DNA from: Anadara kagoshimensis
Taxonomy: Eukaryota; Mollusca; Bivalvia; Arcoida; Arcidae
Length of the DNA: 64,000 nt
Direction of reading: 5' to 3'
Assembly (NCBI GenBank): GCA_021292105.1
Contig: CM037867.1
Coordinates: 43,539,843-43,603,842, forward strand
Shown here: positions 1 through 12,754 of the stretch, piece by piece
Layout of the letters: every line of letters begins with the position of its first letter
Numbering within the stretch: position 1 is the first letter of the stretch
Program-made: the position numbers and the translations under genes
Notes under the pieces: model-generated
The model's input: the letters and a program-made list of their open reading frames with translations, nothing else
Database searches by the model: none
What the model was told of the DNA's origin: nothing

Positions 1-590
1 ATAGGTGGCGCTGTAGAAAAATACCACGTGACCGGAAGTAAAATTCTATTGGTCCAAATAATCTTCATGACATAAAGGTTAATTTAGATGCAAGAGACTT
101 TTGGTTTCTAAGCATGACAAAAAATTATTAAAGTTTATTTGTTGATAACAGTAGTTATACTTTGATCATTTATGTCGTGAAAATTGCCACTAGGTGGCGG
201 TTCAGAACTTCTTAAGCAAGTCGAATACATGCCCTGAAATTTTGGCATGTTGAATGGTTTATGCCCATGTACAACATATCAAAATTTCAATATGTGTTTT
301 CAGGCGATTTGTAAAGTATGGAACTACCTTAAAACACAAGACTATAATATTTGAGACACTGCTTTCTCCCTGGTGCTAGGCATTTAGAGAACAGTGTATG
401 GACTGGTTCACCTGGTGTCAGTATAATCAGTGTAATGTGACTTGGTATTTTGGGAGTGGTATGCCTGTCTGCAATGTACTAACTCTACTAAAACTAACAC
501 TTTAAGTGATCCTTAATGCTTCTAGTACAAGTCAGACACATTAGAACAGTCTTTACTGTAAACTGGATTGACCTGGAGTAAATGACTTAC
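1..590. other. Intron sequence, with promoter-like motif cluster near the edge
   Basis: No coding potential is seen on either strand. At 25-39 CACGTG abuts ACCGGAAGT (E-box plus ETS core); ATTGG (inverted CCAAT) is near 49; at 188-201 CCACTAGGTGGCGG matches the CTCF core consensus at all 14 positions, and a partial AGGTGGCGC lies at 3-11. These may simply be part of a dispersed repeat. Confidence 0.5.
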
Positions 591-703
591 CTTCCAACCT
601 GCTTGTCCTCATTTCTGTTGATGTAGACTTTTCTAAACACAACCAAAGATTCCAGAACATTTTCTGCCTCAGATTTAGGTGCATGAGTGGGACACATTAT
701 TGT
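591..703 (-). CDS. KMT2C/D: KMT2C/D exon, end of extended PHD and link to FYRN
   Basis: 37 codons + 2 nt: TIMCPTHAPKSEAENVLESL, then VVFRKVYINRNEDKQVG. CPTH supplies the last Cys and His ligands of the extended PHD; VFRKVYINRNE is the conserved link (VFRRVY-x-RDE in human) towards the FYRN domain, which must lie in the next exon outside the window. Acceptor TTTGTTTTGTAG, donor GTAAGT. Confidence 0.97.
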
Positions 704-3700
704 CTACAAAACAAATATAATACATTATAGGAAGTTTTTAGTAATATACAAATGTTATGTTTTATAATGTCATGTGCTTTAGTTTGTTTTAACTCTTGAC
801 AATTAATTCAAAGAGAATTATAGATTTCCAGTTCCTGAAGTTTAAATAAAAATCACCTTAGCAAGTGTAATAACAGTAATCACTGTAGCATATCTGCTCA
901 TGTAGAAAACAGTTGCTGAAACTTAACTAAACAGAAGGTATGACATAACCTTAACTAGAGTCTCCAGTCCCCAGAATACACATTATACAGGTATGAATGA
1001 TTTAGAAGGAACCTAAGTAAAACAACATGAAGGACAAGTAAGATGAAAACATGGGAAAGTAATACATTGCTCGGGTAAAACAAAATCTAAACATGGGAAA
1101 GTAATACATTGCTCGGGTAAAACAAAATCTAAACATGGGAAAGTAATACATTGCTAAAGTAAAACAAAATCTAAACATGGGAAAGTGATACCTTGCTCAA
1201 GTAAAACAAAATCTAAACATAGGAAAAGTAATACCTTGCTCAAGTAAAACAAAACCTAAACATGGGAAAAGTAATACCTTGCTCAAGTAAAACAAAATCT
1301 AAACATGGGAAAGTAATACCTTGCTCAAGTTAAACAAAATCTAAACGTGGGAAAAGTAATACCTTGCTCAAGTAAAACATAATCTAAACATGGGAAAAGT
1401 AATACCTTGCTCAAGTTAAACAAAATCTAAACATGGGAAAGTAATACCTTGCTCAAGTTAAACAAAATCTAAACATGGGAAAAGTTAAACCTTGCTCAAG
1501 TAAAACAAAATCGAAACATGGGAAAAGTAATACCTTGCTCAAGTTAAACAAAATCTAAACATGGGAAAAGTAACACCTTGCTCAAGTAAAACAAAATCTA
1601 AACATGGGAAAAGTAATACCTTGCTCAAGTAAAACATAATCTAAATGTGGGAAAAGTAATACCTTGCTACAGTTAAACAAAATCTAAACATGGGGAAAGT
1701 AATACCTTGCTCAAGTAAAACAAAATCTAAACATGGGAAAAGTAATACCTTGCTCAAGTAAAACAAAATCTAAACATGGGAAAAGTAATACCTTGCTCAA
1801 GTAAAACAAAATCTAAACATGGGAAAAGTAAAACCTTGCTCAAGTAAAACAAAACCTAAACATGGGAAAAGTAATACTTTGCTCAAGTAAAACAAAACCT
1901 AAACATGGGAAAAGTAAAACCTTGCTCAAGTTAAACAAAACCTAAACATGGGAAAAGTAATACTTTGCTCAAGTATAACAAAATCTAAACATGGGAAAGT
2001 AATACCTTGCTCAAGTAAAACAAAATCTAAACATGGGAAAAGTAAAACCTTGCTGAAGTAAAACAAAATCTAAACATGGGAAAAGTGATACCTTGCTCAA
2101 GTAAAACATAATCTAAACGTGGGAAAAGTAATACCTTGCTCAAGTAAAACAAAACCTAAACATGGGAAAAGTAATACTTTGCTCAAGTATAACAAAATCT
2201 AAACATGGGAAAGTAATACCTTGCTCAAGTAAAACAAAATCTAAACATGGGAAAAGTAAAACCTTGCTCAAGTAAAACAAAATCTAAACATGGGAAAAGT
2301 GATACCTTGCTCAAGTAAAACATAATCTAAACGTGGGAAAAGTAATACCTTGCTCAAGTCAAACAAAACCTAAACATGGGAAAAGTAATACCTTGCTCAA
2401 GTAAAACAAAACCTAAACATGGGAAAAGTAAAACCTTGCTCAAGTAAAACAAAACCTAAACATGGGAAAAGTAATACTTTGCTCAAGTAAAACAAAACCT
2501 AAACATGGGAAAAGTAAAACCTTGCTCAAGTTAAACAAAACCTAAACATGGGAAAAGTAAAACCTTGCTCAAGTAAAACAAAACCTAAACATGGGAAAAG
2601 TAATACTTTGCTCAAGTAAAACAAAACCTAAACATGGGAAAAGTAAAACCTTGCTGAAGTAAAACAAAATCTAAACATGGGAAAAGTGATACCTTGCTCA
2701 AGTAAAACATAATCTAAACGTGGGAAAAGTAATACCTTGCTCAAGTAAAACAAAACCTAAACATGGGAAAAGTAATACTTTGCTCAAGTATAACAAAATC
2801 TAAACATGGGAAAGTAATACCTTGCTCAAGTAAAACAAAATCTAAACATGGGAAAAGTAAAACCTTGCTCAAGTAAAACAAAATCTAAACATGGGAAAAG
2901 TGATACCTTGCTCAAGTAAAACATAATCTAAACGTGGGAAAAGTAATACCTTGCTCAAGTAAAACAAAACCTAAACATGGGAAAAGTAATACCTTGCTCA
3001 AGTAAAACAAAACCTAAACATGGGAAAAGTAAAACCTTGCTCAAGTAAAACAAAATCTAAACATGGGAAAGTAATACCTTGCTCAAGTTAAACAAAATCT
3101 AAACATGGGAAAAGTAACACCTTGCTCAAGTTAAACAAAATCTAAACATGAGAAAAGTAAAACCTTGCTCAAGTAAAACAAAATCTAAACATGGGAAAGT
3201 AATACCTTGCTCAAGTTAAACAAAATCTAAACATAGGAAAAGTAATACCTTGCTCAAGTAAAACAAAACCTAAACATAGGAAAATTAATACCTTGCTGAA
3301 GTTAAACAAAATCTAAACATAGGAAAAGTAATACCTTGCTCAAGTAAAACAAAATCTAAACATGGGAAAGTAATACCTTGCTCAAGTTAAACAAAATCTA
3401 AACATGGGAAAAGTAATACCTTGCTTAAGTTAAATATAATCTAAACATGGGAAAAGTAATACCTTGCTCAAGTTAAATATAATCTAAACATGGGAAAAGT
3501 AATACCTTGCTCAAGTTAAACAAAATCTAAACATGGGAAAGTAATACCTTGCTCAAGTTAAACAAAATCTAAACATGGGAAAGTAATACCTTGCTCAAGT
3601 TAAACAAAATCTAAACATAGGAAAAGTAATACCTTGCTCAAGTAAAACAAAATCTAAACGTGGGAAAAGTAATACCTTGCTCTAGTTAAACAAAATCTAA

Positions 3701-6700
3701 ACATGGGAAAAGTAATACCTTGCTCAAGTAAAACAAAATCTAAACATGGGAAAAGTAATACCTTGCTCAAATAAAACAAAATCTAAACATGGGAAAAGTA
3801 ATACCTTGCTCAAGTAAAACATAATCTAAACATGGGAAAAGTAATACCTTGCTCAAGTTAAACAAAATCTAAAATATAATATAAATTATACTTCTATACT
3901 TCTGACCTTATCCTGGAAGAAGACACAGCCTGTTTTCTGAGCACAGCCAAGATGGAAAATTTTAGAACATCTGACATTGAAACAGCTTAAGGTGGCTCCA
4001 ACACATTTACACACCACACATTCCAGTGTTGTACTTCTGGTAAAGGCCACATCTACATTCATTAAGTCTCCGTTTAATGTCTCATACACTTCTGATGACC
4101 ACAAGGCACAATTTAAATGAGCCCATTTATCTACATCCATATTTAGCAATCTGTAAGTAAAAATGGGGCATTATAAGTCTATAGCTGGACATTTTATAAC
4201 TTAAAATGATTCAGACAAGGGTTTGGACTAAATAATGACATCCAGTCAAAGAGTTGAAAGAATACTGATCTGTTGTATAATAATAATAACTTTTATTGGA
4301 AAACTGAAATATACAGTGTCATCCATTACATGATATAAAACATAGAAATCAAATATATAAACATAACAGTACATATAATTGTGACAATCACTCTCCGCAA
4401 TTTAATGAATTACAAATATTTCTGATTAAGGAAATACCTGATGTCGGTCCATCAGTGCAATACTGGATTAGCTAGTGAAAAATTATCCTTCATTTGTATG
4501 TGTTAAATACATGTAAAATGTTTTCATATACATACACTCATATACATGTGTATATACATATATACCGGTACCTATCCATATTTCTATATAAAGTAAAATT
4601 AAAATTATATTATTATATTACTAGTATGATATATTCATTACATCTTAGAACCTGTGTCATGTGTTATCTTTGAATTTAGCACATTTTTGAATGCATTATT
4701 TCATAAAAATTCAAAAATAGCACATGACACCTATATTATATTGCATCTGATGAACCGAGTCTTTTTAATTAAGTTACTGTTATATGACAATTTTTAACTT
4801 ACTAAGTATATATATTTCAGCCCTGTGTCTTTCCCTCTCTAATATCTAATGCTAGCTTTAAGTATTTTTGTAAAGCTAAACATTCTTTCAAATTATTTGG
4901 ATTTAAAACCCTTTTAATAAACTCTAAAGGAATTTTTTACCAAAGAATTTTCTAAAATATTATATGAGGTAAATAAGTTTACTCGAAGTGAGCTATATAT
5001 AGGGCATTTTAAAATAAAGTGAATTTCGTCTTCAACTTCTTGACAGTTTTTGCAGATTCTTTCATCACGTGGTGTTTTTGGTTTTGTATATCTTCCTCTC
5101 TCTATGGCAAGTGAATGTGAACTTATTCTAAAAGCTGCAATGCTTGATCTGATGTTTTTTGAGATTGGAAGTGACACATAATATGGAATATTTTCATTAT
5201 GTAAGTTGCTAAATAATTCAAGTTTACTTTCAATTTTCCCAGTTTTAATTTTATTCAAAAATGTTTTAGTATTGGATGTTATATAATTTGATAAAGATGT
5301 TTTAAAATCCTCAGTTGAAATCCGACCTTCACTTGCCTTTTGAGAATCTAATTTAATTTGTTTAAATATATTATAAAGTGTTGAAAACCAACTCTTAGAT
5401 TTTTCTTCAAATAAATTTTGATCAGTAATAAATGCACTATATAAAAGTCTGTTATTATTAAGCTGGATTAATCTAGTGAAATATTTATACATCAATGTTA
5501 AAGCAGAAATGATGACTGGTTGAGATCCACATTCAAGTCTACATGCTAGGTTAGTTGATTGTCTTTTAACTCCAAGAATACATTTTAACATTTTGTGTTG
5601 TAATTTCTCAATAGGGAGAGTATCTGTTCTATTTAGGTTAATGTTTATATCACTTAACCAGATTTCACATCCATATAAAATAATTGGTTTTATTAAAGAA
5701 TCAAACATCTTAGTACAAGTATTCAAAGGGACATTTTCAAAGTTTGAGAACTTGTTTCTTAAGGAGAAAAAAGATTTTATTCCCTTATTGTACAAGTCAT
5801 TTACTGCATGTGTCAACCTTCCATTGGAAGAAAACACAATGCCCAAATATTTATATTTTTCAACTACATCAATCATTGAATTATTAAATTGAAAATTATA
5901 TTGATTAAGGTCTGTTTTTCTCACACTAAAAATCATTATTTTTGTTTTCCGAATATTTATATTCAATTTCCATGTTTCACAATAGTTTGATAATTTATCC
6001 AAACAATTTTGTAATCCTGATTCACTGTATTGTAGATTATGATTAAATGTATATGACAACTACTTACATTAATATCAACTGGTGATGGAAAACAATCTTA
6101 GTGTCCAAGAATGTCAATGGAAAAATCAAAGGAAGTTTTACACATCAGGCTGCACAATAAAATAGCAATTTTATCAAACTACATAAAAATGGTTTTAAGT
6201 TTTACAGAAAACTATTGCAGAATGAAACATTTTAAAGATGATTTTACACCAAAAAAGAAAATTATAAATGTATTATGGCCTTGTTTACCAAAGCTCTACA
6301 TCTGACTAAACATTTACCTTGCTGGTCCATTTGTAATACCATCTCCCTTCTTCGTACAGAATGTACAGACACGTTTATCCTCTGGCATTGGGTCAGGTAT
6401 AATAATAGTCCCTAATGCTTTCCAGAGCTGTAAAAAAAATATAACAATTAATATTAGATTGTATTTAATGTAACACTGATCTTCTACCTTAAGATAAAGA
6501 TAGTTCCCAAAGTCTACATGAGATGTAACATAGTTAAGTCGCAGTATTCTGCCTATCCTACTAAACAGCTCTAGTAGTCTCCCTTATGTATCTACATGTA
6601 ACATAGTTAAGTCGCAGTATTCTGCCTATCCTACTAAACAGCTCTAGTAGTCTCCCTTATGTATCTACATGTAACATAGTTAAGTCGCAGTATTCTACCT

Positions 6701-9700
6701 ATCCTACTAAACAGCTCTAGTAGTCTCCCTTATGTATCTACATGTAACATAGTTAAGTCGCAGTATCCTACCTATCCTACTAAACAGCTCTAGTAGTCTC
6801 CCTTATGTATCAACATGTAACATAGTTAAGTCGCAGTATTCTGCCTATCCTACTAAACAGCTCTAAGTCTCCCTTATGTATCTACATGTAACATAGTAAA
6901 GTCGCAGTATTCTACCTATCCTACTAAACAGCTCTAGTAGTCTCCCTTATGTATCTACATGTAACATAGTTAAGTCGCAGTATCCTACCTATCCTACTAA
7001 ACAGCTCTAGTAGTCTCCCTTATGTATCTACATGTAACATAGTTAAGTCGCAGTATCCTACCTATCCTACTAAACAGCTCTAGTAGTCTCCCTTATGTAT
7101 CTACATGTAACATAGTTAAGTAGTCTCCCTTATGTATCTACATGTAACATAGTTAAGTAGCAGTATTCTACCTATCCTACTAAACAGCTCTAGTAGTCTC
7201 CCTTATGTATCTACATGTACCATAGTTAAGTAGCAGTATTCTACCTATCCTACTAAACAGCTCTAGTAGTCTCCCTTATGTATCTACATGTACCATAGTT
7301 AAGTAGCAGTATTCTACCTATCCTACTAAACAGCTCTAGTAGTCTCCCTTATGTATCTACATGTACCATAGTTAAGTAGCAGTATTCTACCTATCCTACT
7401 AAACAGCTCTAGTAGTCTCCCTTATGTATCTACATGTAACATAGTTAAGTCGCAGTATCCTACCTATCCTACTAAACAGCTCTAGTAGTCTCCCTTATGT
7501 ATCTACATGTAACATAGTTAAGTCGCAGTATTCTACCTATCCTACTAAACAGCTCTAGTAGTCTCCCTTATGTATCTACATGTAACATAGTTAAGTCGCA
7601 GTATTCTACCTATCCTACTAAACAGCTCTAGTAGTCTCCCTTATGTATCTACATGTAACATAGTTAAGTAGTCTCCCTTATGTATCTACATGTAACATAG
7701 TTAAGTAGCAGTATTCTACCTATCCTACTAAACAGCTCTAGTAGTCTCCCTTATGTATCTACATGTAACATAGTTAAGTAGCAGTATTCTACCTATCCTA
7801 CTAAACAGCTCTAGTAGTCTCCCTTATGTATCTACATGTAACATAGTTAAGTCGCAGTATTCTACCTATCCTACTAAACAGCTCTAGTAGTCTCCCTTAT
7901 GTATCTACATGTAACATAGTTAAGTCGCAGTATCCTACCTATCCTACTAAACAGCTCTAGTAGTCCCTTATGTATCTACATGTAACATAGTTAAGTAGTC
8001 TCCCTTATGTATCTACATGTAACATAGTAAAGTCGCAGTATTCTACCTATCCTACTAAACAGCTCTAGTAGTCTCCCTTATGTATCTACATGTAACATAG
8101 TTAAGTAGTCTCCCTTATGTATCTACATGTAACATAGTTAAGTAGCAGTATTCTACCTATCCTACTAAACAGCTCTAGTAGTCTCCCTTATGTATCTACA
8201 TGTAACATAGTTAAGTCGCAGTATTCTACCTATCCTACTAAACAGCTCTAGTAGTCTCCCTTATGTATCTACATGTAACATAGTTAAGTCGCAGTATTCT
8301 ACCTATCCTACTAAACAGCTCTAGTAGTCTCCCTTATGTATCTACATGTAACATAGTTAAGTCGCAGTATTCTGCCTATCCTACTAAACAGCTCTAGTAG
8401 TCTCCCTTATGTATCTACATGTAACATAGTTAAGTCGCAGTATTCTACCTATCCTACTAAACAGCTCTAGTAGTCTCCCTTATGTATCTACATGTAACAT
8501 AGTTAAGTCGCAGTATTCTACCTATCCTACTAAACAGCTCTAGTAGTCTCCCTTATGTATCTACATGTAACATAGTTAAGTCGCAGTATCTACCTATCCT
8601 ACTAAACAGCTCTAGTAGTCTCCCTTATGTATCTACATGTAACATAGTTAAGTCGCAGTATTCTACCTATCCTACTAAACAGCTCTAGTAGTCTCCCTTA
8701 TGTATCTACATGTACATAGTTAAGTAGCAGTATTCTACCTATCCTACTAAACAGCTCTAGTAGTCTCCCTTATGTATCTACATGTAACATAGTTAAGTCG
8801 CAGTATTCTACCTATCCTACTAAACAGCTCTAGTAGTCTCCCTTATGTATCTACATGTAACATAGTTAAGTCGCAGTATTCTACCTATCCTACTAAACAG
8901 CTCTAGTAGTCTCCCTTATGTATCTACATGTAACATAGTAAAGTCGCAGTATTCTACCTATCCTACTAAACAGCTCTAGTAGTCTCCCTTATGTATCTAC
9001 ATGTAACATAGTAAGTCGCAGTATTCTACCTATCCTACTAAACAGCTCTAGTAGTCTCCCTTATGTATCTACATGTACATAGTTAAGTCGCAGTATTCTA
9101 CCTATCCTACTAAACAGCTCTAGTAGTCTCCCTTATGTATCTACATGTAACATAGTTAAGTCGCAGTATTCTACCTATCCTACTAAACAGCTCTAGTAGT
9201 CTCCCTTATGTATCTACATGTAACATAGTTAAGTCGCAGTATTCTACCTATCCTACTAAACAGCTCTAGTAGTCTCCCTTATGTATCTACATGTAACATA
9301 GTTAAGTCGCAGTATCCTACCTATCCTACTAAACGCTCTAGTAGTCTCCCTTATGTATCTACATGTAACATAGTTAAGTCGCAGTATCCTACCTATCCTA
9401 CTAAACAGCTCTAGTAGTCTCCCTTATGTATCTACACTTTCTGCAATAAAAATGTAGCCTACACAAGAGAGACATAACCCTAGATAGGTTCAGGCCATAA
9501 CTGTTTTGTTCTTCTACTTTTTATATTTAAAATTTGAACAGAACAAAATAAATGAATCTAACCCAGCTATGCATCATCACAAATTTGGTTTCAAATGACC
9601 CAATGGTGTCACTGGAGAAGATTTTAAAAGAATTTATTAATTATTATAAAATGTATCATTTGTATTTGGTCAAGGAAACATTTTTTGTAAAACCAGTTAA

Positions 9701-12700
9701 ATATGTTAAATGCACCACTATCAACTTTCTATATTTAAAATATTCAATGAACAAAATCATTAAAAATTTTATGAACAAATACTACTTTTGCAACTTTACT
9801 ATTTATAGTAATGGCAGTCATCTTGGAAATTCTATCATACCTCATTTGCCTATTTCATGAAAACTGGGTTAATGAAAAAAAATTCTTGTGAAACCCTGTT
9901 ACATATATTAATTGTCCTGCTTTCTACATTTCAAATTTGAACATAATCGGTTGAAATTGTTTGCACAATGGCTACTTTTGTATTTTTACTATTTACAGTA
10001 ACTGTGGCCATCTTAGAAGTCCTATCTAGTTCACAAATGTACATAACACATCATCTTGTGGTGACACAACCATTTGCCAAATATGGTATGCTTATGTCAA
10101 AGAACAAAGAAGTTATGGCCCAGATAGGAATCTGCACAGGCAGACAGAGTGATTTGTATACCCCCCCCCTTGAACAAATGGTGGCGGTGGTTAGGGTGGT
10201 ATAATTAACATACATTATGAGCAGATGGCCAGCCTCTCTGGAGAGAAACAATATTATGCTCTCATATCACAGTCTAAGATAGTTTTACAGTAGTGGTTTC
10301 CTAAATTTGATACCTCAGTCATTATATGCTATGTCATCCAGTTTAATTTTAATGCACTATATAAATCCATTATTACAGATGGACAAATACTGTTATACTA
10401 TGCTGTATACTGTATTGATATCTAGTAGATTGTTACCATATATAGCTGACCTACCACTTCAATTTCAGTTTCTGGAGTTTCTGGTATTATTCCGATATCA
10501 TCACTAAAATCTGGAGTCCAAGTTTTATATCTTTTATCCTTCCATTTCTTTATCAATGGCTGTAAAAGGAATAAACAATGTACATCAAAATCATTGTTAT
10601 TGTAGAATGTCATGGTGAGGTTAACAAGTTTGTCAAAGAAAAAGATAAATGTCAAAACCTTTATATATCTAAACTTAATGTTTACCATGTCTAAAATTAA
10701 GTTATACCATAACTTTTACCATGTCTAAAATTAAGTTATACCTTAACTTTTACCATGTCTAAACTTAACCTATACCATAACTTTTACCTTTTCTTTTATG
10801 TGTCAACTTTAAATGTCAATTGTTTTATGTGTCAACTTTACATGTCTTTTGTTCTATATGTCAACTTTAAATGTCAATTGTTTTATGTGTCAACTTTACA
10901 TGTCTTTTGTTTTATGTGTCAACTTTACATGTCTTTTTGTTTTATGTGTCAACATTACATGTCTTTTGTTTTATGTGTCAACTTTAAATGTCTTTTGTTT
11001 TATGTGTCAACTTTACATGTCTTTTGTTTTATGTGTCAACTTTACATGTCTTTTGTTTTATGTGTCAACATTACATGTCTTTTGTTTTATGTGTCAACTT
11101 TACATGTCTTTTGTTTAATGTGTCAACTTTACATGTCTATTGTTCTATATGTCAACTTTAAATGTCTTTTGTTTTATGTGTCAACTTTACATGTCTTTCG
11201 TTCTATATGTCAACTTTACATGTCTTTTGTTTTATGTGTCAACTTTACATGTCTTTTGTTCTATGTGTCAACTTTACATGTCTTTTGTTCTATATGTCAA
11301 CTTTACATGTCTTTTGTTTTATGTGTCAACATTACATGTCTTTTGTTCTATGTGTCAACTTTACATGTCTTTTGTTTTATGTGTCAACTTTACATGTCTT
11401 TTGTTCTATATGTCAACTTTACATGTCTTTTGTTTTATGTGTCAACATTACATGTCTTTTGTTCTATGTGTCAACTTTACATGTCTTTTGTTTTATGTGT
11501 CAACTTTACATGTCTTTTGTTTTATGTGTCAACTTTACATGTCTTTTGTTTTATGTGTCAACTTTACATGTCTTTTTGTTTTATGTATCAAAGGTCTATA
11601 CATGTATCATACATCAACCACTGAATTATCTTAATCTCTTCAATCATCTAACATACCCTTGGAGGAAAATCTGAACCAAAACCACCAGGTCTACGATGCT
11701 TTAAAGCTTTTCTTTCATCTAATTTCTGACGTAAAGGAGAGGTTACTGGTCTAGCTACTGGTGCTGTTGGAGTTGAGGGCGCTGATGGTGTATGAGACTC
11801 AGCTGTGGCAGGTGTAGATGGACCACTGTGTGGACTTAATATCTCAGATGGAGTTGTGGAGGTAGACATTGCTAGGTTAGGTTTAACTTCCAAGGTAGGT
11901 AACTCTTCCACTGGTTTAGAGGGAGGGTTTACAGCTTCGTATATCATTGCAAATTGCATAAAACATTTTTGACTACAGAAAAACGTTTCTTCATCTTCAA
12001 TTTCCTGTAAATACAATTTATGTAAATTATCATCTGCAAACAAGTATCAAATGACAAAATCACAATCTCTCTCAGTATCTCTAATTTTATAGAAAAGACC
12101 CAACAGTGCCTGTACTGCTCAGTAGCCTAGCTGTTTCAGAACAGAAAACATTCAAACTATCAGCTTGAAATAACACCTCACTTCCACGAAAACTGAGTCA
12201 ATGATTTTTTTTCTGAAAATCTTGTTACATATGTTTCGTTCCTATATATCTACTGTATGTTTATCAAATTTGAACTAAATCTACATATAAATAAACCTGT
12301 AATGGCTATTTATCCAATTTTAATAAATTTATATAACAGTGGCCATCTTGAATTTCGGACATAATAGACACAATTTTTAATCTGCACTAACATAATTTCT
12401 TCCTAACCAAATCGTGTTGTATTCACTCAAGCAGTTTTAGAGAAGGTTTTTGAGGAACTGGCTAAGAGCGAAAAATTTGTCTGAAAAATCTGTTGCATAT
12501 GGTAAATGGCATTTAGTTATATACTATATATATTATATATATTTACACTTAATCAGTCCATAAATATTTCTTTATGGCTATATATCTGTTATTGTCTATT
12601 TGTCTATTTACAATAATGCTGGCCATCTCAGATTTTGGATGACCATGTCAGACAAAAATTTTAATGAACATCAATCAAGGAACTTACTAACTGGTTTAAG

Positions 12701-12720
12701 AGGAAACGATTCAAGTTTAT

Positions 12721-12754
<34 letters not shown>

